Below, in pieces: positions 45,901-57,796 of a DNA stretch of 64,000 bases. Under the pieces are notes generated by a model that did no database searches, was not told the origin of the DNA, and saw nothing but the letters and a program-made list of their open reading frames with translations. The translations under genes were made by a program, and so were the position numbers. Origin of the DNA: Liriodendron chinense. Taxonomy: Eukaryota > Streptophyta > Magnoliopsida > Magnoliales > Magnoliaceae. The DNA is taken from positions 8,171,344 through 8,235,343 of the forward strand of contig ML058484.1 of assembly GCA_003013855.2 (NCBI GenBank), in the 5' to 3' direction. Position 1 is the first letter of the stretch, and every line of letters starts with the position of its first letter.

Positions 45901-46690
45901 GAATCATAAAAATATTTAGAAAAGGAACCATAAGGCTAAAATCATTAAATCTTAATTTTTGAAAAACCTTAAATTCTTCTGTGTTTCTAAAATTCCTATA
46001 GTAGAGCACCACTATTGGAGAAACATGCTATGATTTGCAATGCAATGGCGCTAATGGGTTGGACCCATTCAAAGATGAATTTTGCTAAGCCTATGCCTAA
46101 CCCATTTTCCGCCCTAATGGGCCTGGCTTGCAATTGTAATCTATGATGTTTGGATAGGAAGAATCCAAAATGTGGATAGAAATTTGATGATGTGGAGAAA
46201 AATGGAAATGGAGGTTGTTTGTTTTGCAAGGTTAGATTTCCATGAAAATGTTTGGGGGCCAATGGTCAACTGCGAACGCCACCTCTCATTATCTTGGAAG
46301 TGACGTAGAAATGCTCATGGATTAGCTTTTTGGTAAAAAACACAACAAAAAATCAATTAACTATTTTTTTAAAATGAAAAGCTTAATAATGATGGTGAAT
46401 TTCCACAGCTACCTTTTACAATACAAAGTCATGCCATTCAAACAGTACAGGGAACAAGGAAAAGGCAAGCATTACAAAGTTCAAACAAAGAATACACAAT
46501 TTTTGTCGCCATAAGATCCATACCATCCATTTATGAGAATATACATATACACAGGGTTCATGCAGTTACTCGCAATGTAAGTTAGATGCATAATACAAAC
46601 CCTTTGCCTTACAACCAATTGGAATGATTGAATCAATCTAAGGAAGATGTTCCAGATATTATCACACACAGATGCCATTATCTAAAGACA
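45901..46690. other. Region between the degenerate duplication and the USP gene
   Basis: No recognised gene is present. A frame of 88 codons at 45996-46262 (minus) shows no family features. Confidence 0.4.
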
Positions 46691-46696
46691 TTTATT
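46691..46696 (-). terminator. Possible polyadenylation signal of the USP gene
   Basis: AATAAA on the minus strand lies only about 20 nt after the USP stop codon, so a later signal may be the one used. Confidence 0.25.
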
Positions 46697-46716
46697 TGCC
46701 GTACGAATGAGTATGT

Positions 46717-49700
46717 TTAGTGTTTGATCTTGGGCTTCTTCACTATCATGACGGTGCAGTGAGCATGGTGAGCACAATAGTCACTTACGCTGCCCAAAAC
46801 CGCCCTGCATGAAAATTCAGGTCAATGTGTTAGACTGTAACTGGTAGCAAGATAATGCAGTTAAGTGGCACAAATGGAAAGAATACGAACAAGCTATTTA
46901 TTGAAAGATGCAAAGGTTGCAGTAGGGTATGAAATTCAAATACGTAGTCATATCTATGATTCAAGTTGTTTGATTTAAGAGATCCGACTCTTTTTCAAAA
47001 ATAAAAAAAAATGGTTTTTTTTTCCCCCCCTTCTAAATGGGTTATTCCCGAAGAATTGGATCTCGCTATTACGCATTTGTATGTCACACCGAAACAAGTC
47101 CCGAAAAGAAAATATACAAACAACTCCTTTATCCTGTGCTGAATAGCTAATGTGATTGGAAATCTTTTATTTTTCTTTTCGAGTGCTTAATATCCAAAGC
47201 GAAGATTGTAGTGGTGCCACCAATCCCTCTTCTTACAGCAAAAGAAGTCCTAAGAGGCAATGCCGAGATGAACAGTGTTTGGGAATGTGGAAATGGTTTC
47301 CATGAAAAAAACTATTGATTTTTGAGTCAGAATGGAAGTCTGCATTCAGGCTTCTCTCTCGGGGAAGCCCACGCTTGACTTCCTAGCTTTGCACTCACTC
47401 TGCCAACTTTGAGCTCTCGTACCTATTTCCTCCACTGCCTCTCCAAATGATCCCCAATTATTCGAAGTCCAACTTTGAGCTCTCATACCCATTTCCTCCA
47501 CCACCTCTCCAAATGACCTTTCGTATGCCTAATCTATAAAAAAACTAGAAACCAAAACAAACAATGAAAGGAAAATTGAAGCCGCGGTTTTTCCAATTCC
47601 TGAGCATTCTAGGGCATCATTATGTATCCGCATTCTAGTTTTCCTCCATCCAAACGCCTCCCAAAATCCTTTTTGAGATTGTATTCCTACGGTTGGAATT
47701 TCAAATTCAACTCGATCAAAGTAGCTTTGATCAAACATTTTAATGACCACACAAAGTATGAATGGAGATGCTGTCCTACAAAACAGTAAAACTGGAGCAC
47801 TCTACTGGGACATGTAGGGACAAGGACGGATAAGGGACCCTCCTTTCCCAGAACATGGAAATCTATCATTCACATCTTTTCCCGATGAACATTAGATCTG
47901 AGCGTTTCAACATGGGCCAAATTGTATGAATGAATGATAATCTGCGACAGGGCCCACAAGATTATGGTTTGCTCTCCAAGTTGTGAAATCCTTGGCTAGA
48001 GCACACAAGGCATGCAGCTGCCCCAAGGGTGGGACCCTCCATAGAGTGGTCATATACCCCAAATCAGATTGACAAGATGATCCTATCCTCTGATTACTGG
48101 ACATTTTGTTTGTGAAACTCTGACGATTTCCTACTCTTCATTTTTTCACTGTCCATCAGATGTTCACCAATCAGCCAGATAGGATCATACTTTTGATGAA
48201 AAATTTGAGTTAGCGGGTCTCTCTATTTTCATGGCTTGGATTTGAGCTATGTGCCATGTGTACAACTGTTATCCAATAAGCTTGTTTTATTGCTCAAGGA
48301 ATGGCATTATTCTATTAGCAGTTGAGGCAGGTTCCTCTACAAGTATTGTAGAATAAGTTTATTCCCCAATGTGTGTGGGGCCCACCATGATGTAGGGCCA
48401 CGTCGACCCAGTCGTCAATAAGGTGCACCCCCACAAGCTCACCCTACATCCAGAACATCGGGCAGATTAAAAACACATGTGGGTCACAGGATAGGGAACG
48501 GTTGGGATGAGGACCCCTACTATTAAAGCGTTCCAGATTGTGTGTGGGGTCCACCATGTTTTATGTATACCATCCAATGCATTCATAAGATGTGCCTTCC
48601 AGGATGAACTGAGACAGCAAAAATCAGGACATTCCAACCCACAACATAAGACTTGAGTGTCTTAGGCATGTCCCACCAGGGTTTTGGATCAACCTAGCTT
48701 TTGGCCACCCAGGATGGATGGAGTGGATTTCAAGGATAATCATGGTGGGCCCCACACACATAGTTGCTTATTCTACAAAGTTTGTAGAGCAACCGACCTC
48801 TTAGCAATTTGCTAGTTTTCCTTCCATGGAACTTGATTTCAGCAAACCAAGGGCCTGTTTGGCGGAAACCTAAAAATGAGTTAATCTCATTTTAATCAAC
48901 AGTAATTATGCACTAAAGATCTCCATCTCTAATACATAATGAGTTCGTGTTCATACTAATTATGTATTAGAGATGAAGATCTTTTATGCATCATCACTGT
49001 AAACTAACATGAGATGAACTCATTTTTAAGCATCTCCAAAACAGTTTCTAAGACTTGGTTTTTCGTAATTCCAATTTTGTTGGGATGAAAAACAGCTGAA
49101 ATTGTCAGTTGGGTCCATTAAACCTGGTTTTTCCAGAAATCCAATTTTGGGGTCCAAACAAGGCGTTAGTTACACTTCGAACTTCCAAATTAAGAAGTGT
49201 TAGAAATCCTTACCTTTTAATAGCTCCATAACCATGACTGCCCACAGCCAACATGGCCGCGTGATGTTTCTCCACAGCCTCACAGAGAACATTTCGGGCA
49301 TCTCCGTCGACCACTTCTATGATAACATCATTCACCTGCCCATCCATCAAAAAGTTCATATTCAGGAATGCCATGAAAGAAGAGCTTGCGATGGCCTGCC
49401 TATATTCCCATTAAGATGGTGTTTGGGAACATTGAAAACCTTGGAAATGAAAAGAGGTTTCTAAGGAAACATACTTTTCCACCATTTGCGATAAGTAGAC
49501 TAGCAAATTGCTCTATTTCAGAAATTTCACTAAAAAATTGTGATATTGATGTCTTTGAAGCAGGTTGTTAAAATGTAGATTTCAAGGTTATGAGAGAGAT
49601 TTCTGGCTGTTTGATCGTTGAAGGGGCAATTGGATGACTAAAAAATTGAATTGAAATAGTTAGTCTAATTAAATGGAAATAGCCAAATTATGAGTTGCTA

Positions 49701-52431
49701 CCTTAGCACTCATATAAAGGGCAAAGGGTGCGTTTGGATGGACTATTAAGATTATTAAACTCAGTGGCGATAATTAATCTAAGGTGGAAATAACCAAATC
49801 GTAATTTCCTAGGCTACTTAGTAGTTAGTACCCCCCAAAAGGAAAAAAGATAAAAAAAAAGAAGAAAAAAATGTTATAGGTGTGTTTGGCTACACTATTG
49901 AACTTGCCTGTGATAATAACTGGCTAAAAAAAAAGGCTGTTTGGGCAGTTGGAATCTGCGGGAAAAGAAAATGTCTCTCTTCTTTTCGCTGGTTGTATGG
50001 CAAAAAAATATGAGCATTCCTGTACATGACGGTTTCTTGCAACATGTCTTTTTGCATAATGCATAAAAGGGGCTTAGGGTTAGGGTTTTCACAGACGCGA
50101 AAATCGAAATGCTCCTTTTCCTTTCATCTTCTATTTCCTTTTCTGTTTCAAATCGGGTTTTGTATTTTGAGAGAAAAGAAGGAAGGGTTGTTTTTGTGGG
50201 GCTGTTGGTGTTGGGATTTTCCAAGCCAGTGCACGTTGTGAAGAACCATTTGCTAGGGCATTGTATCCTGAGAGATAGTTGCATCGGCAACTTGCTGCAC
50301 CGGTTTAGCACACCAAGGGACATGTACCATCTCAAAGATAACAATCATGTACGTGCCTCGACCCAGTGGCCATTTCAAATCATCGTTGATTGAGTTGTTG
50401 CGTGTGGAGTTCTATTAACTCTTGCATTATTATTCATAGTTTCCCGTCTTCATTGTTGTACTTGCAACAACAACAGCATTTACCGGCCGAGCTCCACATG
50501 AGCAAAGGTGCATTTGAATACACAGTTGGTCTTGGGCTCGAGCCATGCACAAAAATAATGGGCAGGCCTAGGCCATGCAGCCATGCTATGGCTAGTATTT
50601 ACTATGTTGGCCAGACTTGGATAGACCTACGCCCAGAGTGTCGACAGAGCTAGTTGGTAATGGGCAGTATCTGGGCCGGTCGGGGTCTCAGTCTGACGAC
50701 CTACTTATTAGTTGGGACCAAAAGTCAGTCCTGGCCGTGGGCCCAATAAAATGATAGGACTTATGATCGACGGTCCAACCCCTTTTAAAGTGACAAATGG
50801 CCCTGGCCTTGAGATCGGTTCAGGACTCAAAAGATATCATTTTTAGACCATTCATCCCGAGGGCCTCACAGTGATGGGTGACGGCTGTGATAAATTCCCT
50901 CAGCAGATAATCCCAACCATCCCATCGCCTTCCCGCAAACAGATGAACAAAAGGTCTGGCGATCAGACGGCTGTGATCATCTTACAATGGTATGGATACT
51001 TTAAGCACGCACACATCCACAGCAATTGCCCCCAGATGAACTATACGGATAACCGGAAGGTGGACCCCACCCGGTCCACAGTACTGGCTATCCAAGTCTT
51101 GACAATAAAAGGAGGAGAAAATCTTTAATACTCTGGCAGCGTGTTAAGGATGATACGCAGGCACTTGGGGATTACTTATAATTTGCATACAATTTATACA
51201 AATTAAACTGTCCAAATAATGCCCCTGTTTGAGTACGTGACCATCTGGAATGGTGGACATTTATTGGACGGTCAAAAATGAAAAGATCCAATGGTCCTAA
51301 TCCAACAAACAAGGGTCCACGAATCAGAGGTCACGACTTTTCAACGGGTAAAAACAATGGTGATTTTTACGCAGTGTATAAACCAAGTCTGTGGGGCCCA
51401 CCATGCTGTATAGGTAGAAAATCCACTCCGTCTATCAGGTACTATCTTACCATTTCAGGTCCTATGGCGATAAATTATCTAGATCTGTAATCTCAGATGG
51501 GCCACACCACATGAAACAATAAGGATGCGAAGCTGAACATAGCTTTTTGTGTGGGGCCCACCGTAGTGTGTATCTTTCCCGTTAATCAGGTGTAACTCAC
51601 CAGGATGAAGAGAAGTTACAAAAATACGCCTGATACAAAGTTCATGTCGGCCACATCGTGTAAATTTGAGCGGTTTTGGAAGTAATTTTACATTGTTCCC
51701 ATTGGTGTGGCCCATACAAGATTTGAATCCGGATTATATTCTGTGTGTACGGTCTAAATAATGGTTCTCACCAGATGGACGGAGTGGATTTCACATATAC
51801 ACCATGGTGGACCCCACAGAGCTGCGGTGTTTTACGCGTAGACGATTCCGATCTATTCCAGAGCGCCTGCGTATCAAGCCTCATACGCAGCCGGAGTATC
51901 AAAGAACTCCCCTTAACGGTAAGCGCCGTAATTAATTCCCAAAAGCTGGGCAATTTACGAAGCGAATTACCAAAATGCCCTTGCTGGGCCGAACTAGCAA
52001 TTTAAGGGGGGTGGAAATACAACAAAAAAAAAAAAGAAGGGGAAAGATTTGTACAGATTTGGAGTGGCAGAGTTCTTTGGCCTTTTCAATAACACGAGCT
52101 GCAATTTTTCTCAGATCCACCTCGACGAACGGCAATACTTCAGCAGCAGCTGCATTTTGTCATATATCCAAAAATACTTTTAAAAAAACCTCGAGCAAAA
52201 ACGAAATTACAACAAATGCCATCTTCCATACACAGCTGCGATGGACGAAATACCAGGTCCGGCGAATCCGACCATCGAAGTAGGAGAGGGTTTTGCGTTT
52301 ACGATTACAAGCTTGAAAGGGTGGTTGGAAGGGAAGGGTGTGAAGAAGCGGTCGAGAGTCCATTCAAGGGCGTAGAAGCTCTGCTCACTGTCGTCGATCC
52401 CCACCACCATCACTGGTTTGTCCGTTGCCAT
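46717..52431 (-). CDS. Universal stress protein A-like protein, 4 exons
   Basis: Minus-strand exons are 52431-52254, 52149-52055, 49335-49214 and 46804-46717. They total 483 nt (160 aa plus stop), with GT-AG introns of 104, 2719 and 2409 bp. The protein opens MATDKPVMVVGIDDSEQS, with the nucleotide-pocket Asp at 13-14, and ends VKKPKIKH. It has the full ATP-binding signature G123-X2-G126-X9-G136-S137 within VGSHGYGAIKRAVLGS. Length and motif fit small plant USPA-domain proteins, which bind ATP, dimerise and are linked to stress responses such as hypoxia, drought or oxidative stress; that role is family knowledge. Start: the first in-frame ATG, preceded by a CT-rich leader (52440-52500 on the minus strand). 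Introns 2 and 3 carry several miniature elements. The frame and motif are intact, so it is probably functional. Confidence 0.95.
48324..48800. mobile_element. Mutator-type miniature element in USP intron 3
   Basis: This 477-bp element has long inverted arms: GAGGCAGGTTCCTCTACAAG at the left against GAGGTCGGTTGCTCTACAAA on the other strand, continuing through 'TTGTAGAATAAG' and GTGTGTGGGGCCCACCATGA. The flanking 9-mers ttagcagtt (48315-48323) and ttagcaatt (48801-48809) match at 8 of 9, a Mutator-type duplication. Confidence 0.85.
48852..49066. mobile_element. Fold-back MITE in USP intron 3
   Basis: The element is almost one palindrome. 'CTGTTTGGCGGAAACC', AAAATGAGTTAATCTCAT and 'AGATCTCCATCTCTAATACA' are inverted in 'TGTATTAGAGATGAAGATCT', 'ATGAGATGAACTCATTTTT' and 'CCAAAACAG'. 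The GGGCCTGTTTGG start suggests the PIF/Harbinger type. A related fragment ('AAAATGAGATGAACTCATTT') lies at about 36751 in TCTP intron 2. Confidence 0.65.
50030..50400 (+). other. Gene-like fragment inside USP intron 2, unassigned
   Basis: A GGGTTAGGGTTTTC telo-box-like word and a CT-rich leader precede an open frame at 50109-50393 (94 codons; plus strand, antisense to USP). On the minus strand a 149-codon frame (50344-49895) overlaps it. I recognise neither product, and neither is shown to be a gene. Confidence 0.25.
51126..51915. mobile_element. GATACTC-family element split by a nested miniature element, in USP intron 2
   Basis: The left arm 51126-51360 (AATACTCTGGCAGCG, 'ATTTATTGGACGGTCAAAAA') and the right arm 51855-51915 ('CATACGCAGCCGGAGTATCA', AACTCCCC) match the uninterrupted copy at 54346-54745. 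Between them sits another element at about 51365-51850, with inverted arms TCTGTGGGGCCCACCATG and 'CATGGTGGACCCCACAGAG' plus 'ATCCACTCCGTC' / 'GACGGAGTGGAT'. Confidence 0.7.
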
Positions 52432-52659
52432 TGCTGGGAGTTTCTGTCAATCTCTCTCTTTCTCTCTGCTTTGCCAGGAGTTTTTTTTTTTTTTAGTGGG
52501 TGCGTGTATGATGAGACGGCGAGGGCGAATATAAGAACAAATTCCAGTGAAGAAAGATCCGAGCGAGGAAAGGACTATTTTGTTTTTCTGTCCGTCGGCT
52601 ATGGATGGAAAATCAAACCGCACGCGAATGTTGCAGATAGCCCGCTGAATAAAAAGCTC

Positions 52660-52880
52660 CGTGGAAGCACCATGATGTGTGTGCGCCACTCGGATCGAGC
52701 TCTATAGGCTTTGGAGCTGTATATGCAAAATCAACTCCGTCCATCAGGTTCTATCCTTTATTCTATATTGTGAAAATAAAAATCAGCCAGATCCATAAGT
52801 CATGCGGGCCACACCAAGGATGACAGTTATAGATTATGTGTGGGGTCACCATGATATGTATCTTTCATCACATACGTTAA
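52660..52880. repeat. Miniature element fragment upstream of USP
   Basis: 'AAAATCAACTCCGTCCATCA', 'GGGCCACACCAAGGATGACA' and 'GTGGGGTCACCATGATATGT' are blocks of the 25958-26437 / 51365-51850 family. The fragment begins about 230 bp upstream of the USP start codon. Confidence 0.5.
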
Positions 52881-53056
52881 TCTTTAAGATAGATGAGATC
52901 AAGCTAAGAATTCTAATAGGTTAACCCATATTATCATTGCTTTACTTCTGACCGTTGGATTAATTGAATTGATTTAGTTCTAACCACTGGATTAATTGGA
53001 TTGAGCAGAGCAGTAGACCACTTAACCTGTGAATAGGTCAAACCCGCTCCCATCCA

Positions 53057-53557
53057 GGGAGCGGATTAGGTGCGGCCCTGTACTCACCCAAGATGGTGTG
53101 GCTCTTACAGTGAGGCCCACCTTGATGTATGTATTTTATATCCACAACATTCATCCGGTTTTACAGATCATTTTATGGCATGAACTTAAAAATGAAACAG
53201 ATCCAAATCTCATCTGGACCATAACATAGCAAATAAATTACTAACCATTAAAAATATTTTTAGGCCAAAAATGATTTGGATCAAGCTGATATTTGTTTTC
53301 CCACTTCATCTACATTTATCAGAAGGTTGGATGGCACATAGACATTAAGGAAAAATTATTTTGGGCCTAGGAAAGTTTTAATGATGGGGCATTCAATCAC
53401 CACATTCTCTTAAAGTATGGTCCACCTGAGATTTTGACGTGCTTCATTTTTGGGCTCCTTTCATAAAATGATCTGAAAAAACAGATGGACGGCATGGATG
53501 TAAGATAAATACATCAAGGTGGGCCCCACGGTAAGGGCCGCACCTAATCCGCTCCCA
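53057..53557. mobile_element. Mutator-type miniature element with target duplication
   Basis: GGGAGCGGATTAGGTGCGGC at the left is inverted at the right ('GCCGCACCTAATCCGCTCCC'), followed inward by the CCTTGATGTATG / CATCAAGGTGGGCCCC arms. The flanking 9-mers tcccatcca (53048-53056) and ttccatcca (53558-53566) match at 8 of 9. Confidence 0.8.
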
Positions 53558-54345
53558 TTCCATCCAACCTTCGGTACGGCGATTCCAAATGGAAAAACCA
53601 AATCTGCGAGACTGTGGGCGGGGGCGAACGTAGGTTTCAATGGAAGGCGTTCCTATCTCCATACTTCTCCATTTTTTTCTCTGCTATGGCCCACTTCAGT
53701 TTTGGACCGTTCTGTTTGGCTCACGTCCTAACATAAAGCTAACTAAATGATGGACCGAGTGGATGTCAGACACACATTAAGGTGAGCCCTGTAGAGCTTT
53801 TTGTGCATGGGCACTCTACAACCGTACAAAATGTGGGCCACACTGGAATCAAGTTCAGCTAAAAAGATCTAAACGTATTGATGGATAACCACCTTTTTGG
53901 TTAATCCGACCGTAGATCTTGTGAGCCCACTGCTTAAGATCATTTATGGTGTTTCACCGTTTCTGTTTTTAACCGTCTGTTTGTTAGATGCCAACTGACG
54001 GCTAGGATCTGACCGATGTGGTATTGATATAGCTACCTATCCATGTCTGGGCAGCTAGATGGACGGTTCAGATCATTGATCTATGCAGCTCCACAATAAA
54101 GCAATAAAGAGGCAGAGCAACGGAGGCAGGACATCCATAGTGAAATTATTGACCTATTGATGGGGTTCTTGGGACATGGCCCGTCGGTCCCACAAATTGG
54201 ACGGCAGAGATCTTCTTCGCATGGGTATCAGTGGGAAATGAAATGGTTGGACGGTTTTCGATCCATACGCTGACGGATAGAAAGCGTTCTAGAAATTAAT
54301 GGATGCGTTCGGCAGTGGGAGATTGTCTCAGAATGAATTTCAGTG

Positions 54346-54745
54346 GGAGAGAAAGTTTGATACTCTGGCAGAGGTGATAGGTGATACTCAGGCACTAAGA
54401 AATTACTCAGATTCCACATACGTGGCATTCATATTAAAATATTAAATTAGTTTAGATATACCATGAACCAAAGGATTAAGATCATTTGATTATCTGACCA
54501 CAGGAATGGTGGACATTTATTGGACGGTTAAAAATGAAAAATATCTAATGGTCTTCGTTCCAAACAAGTATGAAAAAAAAATCAGAGTTTACGATTGTTG
54601 AACCAATCTGATTTTGGGAATATATACTAATGGAAGTTTGTTCCGACATTTTAGTCGGTTTATTTGAGCTAATATATGCCAAGTGTACATTTTCTGTGTA
54701 ACTGCGTATAAAGCGTCATACTCTGCCAGAGTATCAATAACTCCC
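54346..54745. mobile_element. Inverted-repeat miniature element (GATACTC family), best copy
   Basis: TTGATACTCTGGCAGAG at the left (54356) is matched exactly by its reverse complement at the right (CTCTGCCAGAGTATCAA, ending about 54734), followed by TAACTCCCC. The interior includes 'GACATTTATTGGACGGTTAA'. Other copies lie at 362-735, 51126-51915 and about 63800-63880. Confidence 0.75.
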
Positions 54746-54810
54746 CATGTCAGCCTTTGGAAGCCGCACGCAACTGTCTATGAGTTGGCACTTGGCAGGG
54801 TGCGGTCCGT

Positions 54811-55346
54811 GGGAGCGGATTAGGTGCGGCCCCGGCCTCACCCATGACGGTGCAGCCGTTACCGTGGGGCCCACATTGATATATGTATTCTAAATCCATA
54901 CGGTCCATCCGTTTTTCCAGATCATTTTAGTGCACTATCTCAAACATTAAGTAGATCGAAATCTTAGGTGGACCATATCATAGGAAATAGTGGTGATTGA
55001 CCTTAAAACATCTTGTGGGCCAAAAAAGTTTTGGATCAATCTGATAATTGTCTTTACCCTTAATCCAGTTATTTTTTCACCTTATCAACAGGTTGGATGG
55101 TAAATAAACAGTACAGAAACATTAGGGCGGGCCCTAGAAAGTTCTTAATGGTGGAGGGTTCAATTAAAACTCTTTCGTATAGTATGATCTACTTGATATT
55201 TGGATATGATTACTTTTCTAATAACATAAAATGATCTGAAATAACGGATGGACGGCTTGGATGTAGAATAAAAACATCAAGGTGGGCCATACGGTAAGGG
55301 CCGTACCGTCCTGGGTAAAACCGGGGCCGCACCTAATCTGCTGCTC
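54811..55346. mobile_element. Mutator-type miniature element
   Basis: GGGAGCGGATTAGGTGCGGC at the left and 'GCCGCACCTAATCTGC' at the right are inverted. The arms continue with 'CTCACCCATGACGGTGCAGC' and 'CCTTACCGTATGGCCC' (the latter on the minus strand). It is the same subfamily as 15505-16033 and 53057-53557. No clear target duplication was found. Confidence 0.75.
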
Positions 55347-57790
55347 ATAACCCAACACGAACCAACATGGGCGCAACACGTGTCACCTGCAAAGCCTGTG
55401 AAACATACGAGATGCATGTGGGCTTCCTATAGACGAAAGGCCCAAAAATTGGAACAGTCCGCTCATCCGTTGGACCACACACGTGTTCCATCCTGAGTTC
55501 TATTGCTTTACGAATGTGCGGACCACATTCATCCTTATAGAGGGCCCCACCTGATGCATGGCTCTGATGAGCTTCACACATGTGGCTGAGAAATGCTATT
55601 GTAACTTGCCTGGCATACACACGATCTAAGCAATCAAACGGTTGGAGTATTCCAATCTAAGAGATGTTATCCTTTGGATATCTGCATCCATGCTGTGGCC
55701 CATCATATAAACGGTTTGGATCATTGAAAGATCACCCAAGACGCAACTGATAAAGTCCCGACGTATCCTATTACAATACGTCAGGATGTACTGTAGCAAT
55801 CTTATCGGAGTTTCCCACGCGCCGGTATGATTGGCAGGAAGAAAAAGGAACATTCGACGCATCAAAAGCACGTGCAAGAATTGCAGAATACACTGCCCAC
55901 ACGTACAAGCAACACATGCGCAGGCACGTGGGAGGGATGAGCTAGAAAGGGATATGATTCGGTGTGGACCGTCCATCTAGTGGACCCTGATCTGAACAGC
56001 GCACTGCTAAGAAATCACACCGATCGGATGATCTTATCCGTCGCTTTTCTCCATTATTCTATGCTTGAGTGTCACCAACAAGCTACCTTCCTTCTAACCG
56101 TCCATTTGAATAGAATCGTCCAACCAGTGTTGCTTTTGAAATATAGGCCATCCATCACCCCATCCCCCAAACCCCCTGCTATATATGACGTTATCGTTTG
56201 GGTTTTATGGGAGTTACTTGCAGGGACCCTCCAAGATTGGTGGCTAGGATCTTTCGGTCTGAGAGATTTTTGGGGCATTTTCCTTCCACGATGAGATGCA
56301 ACGGTAGAATGGTCTGGATGACCCAAGCATGGCTGAAGTGGTCCAGCCAAAACCATTCTACTTTAGACTGGATTCGGAGTTTGGACCTAGGCTAACAAGC
56401 CACGGTCTTGGCCCAGGTACGATTTTCGAGGCCAACGGTGCGGCCCAAGTCCCGGTCCATGTAGGGTTTCAAAGGCATTACTGGTAGCCTGGCTCAAGCC
56501 ATCCATATTCATCGATGGGTCGGGCTCGGGCCTAGATTTACATTGTGGGCCAGGCTTTGACAGAACTCACACGTGGGATGCTTCACATACATGGAATGCA
56601 AGTTAAGGGGGGGGGTGTTTTAGGAATAGTATTAGATGAAATTATGTATGTGTATTAGATGAATTAGATAGGATTGAATTGGATTTATGATATTTATTAC
56701 ATCCTGCAGTAATTGTCGATTAATCCCATGGATGGAGTTTAACATTTCCAACTTTTTTGAGGCAACTACACAAGTTGAGATTTAGTTGGGAATTTTTCAA
56801 CGCTCTTTTGAAAGGGTAAATTGTAAGTCTGAAAATTCTACTACTCTTCTACTCTTTTAGGTGTAATTTCCAATATGGGATTTTGAGAACAGGTGTGATT
56901 GGCAAAGTTTCAAATGTAATTGACGGTAGTCTCACATACAACCATTCAAACGAAAGTAAGACTTAGAAATAGTAGGTATTAAAATGAAATACAATACATG
57001 TGGCACATTACCACATGTGGGATGCTTGATTAGATAGATGATGGCACATGACATGTGGGGGCATAACCAAAGATGGACAATTGCCCATTTGACAGTTATT
57101 AAGAGTTGCATACTTGAAATACAAGTAATTCAAATTGAACGGTCCAACTGTCATTAATGGCTTATGTTTTAAAAATAACACCAATCAAACAATCCTAACC
57201 ATCACTTTCTTCAGTTTTGTACGATGAATGGTTTGACCACTAACCTTTTCCTTTACAACCGTCAATTTGAGAGGCACTGATCAAAAGGCTAGGATCATCT
57301 GATCCATGTGTGCTTTAAACCATTTTCAATCCACACGAATGGTAAGTAGATTGGCGGATTTGAACCGTTTATTAGTTTAATTAGTTTCATTCACTGTTTG
57401 TTGAACCATGTGCGTGGGCTGGCCCACCTAACCGATCGATGAGTGTGCCCGTCTGATGTCGGGTCTGGTGATCTGGTTTTCTAAGATTCAGGGATTGGAT
57501 GGTTGCCACATGTTCCTATATGATTGCAAAGCCATGGAACCCGACCAACCAGGAGGCACGCGTCTGCACGTGCACGTGAATTCATTAAACACCCTGGTCA
57601 CGTGCAGCCAAAAACCAAACAAGAAGATACACTCACATGCAGAGCGACGCAGCTTGTTCTTAGCAATTCATCGGACCGGTAATGTCCATGTCGTGATATT
57701 ATTAAAATCTCTCCCTGGAAATAAAATATTTAATAGTATTTGCGAATTTTTATAAAAAAAATGCATCCATGACTACCAAATAGTACAAAC
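55347..57790. other. Intergenic region with repeat scraps only
   Basis: A hairpin GACGTAT…ATACGTC lies at 55760-55782. GGCCC-rich hAT-like scraps lie at about 56380-56570. The ORFs here (for example 55626-55976 and 56072-56356) show no family features. Confidence 0.4.
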
Positions 57791-57796
57791 GAGATA

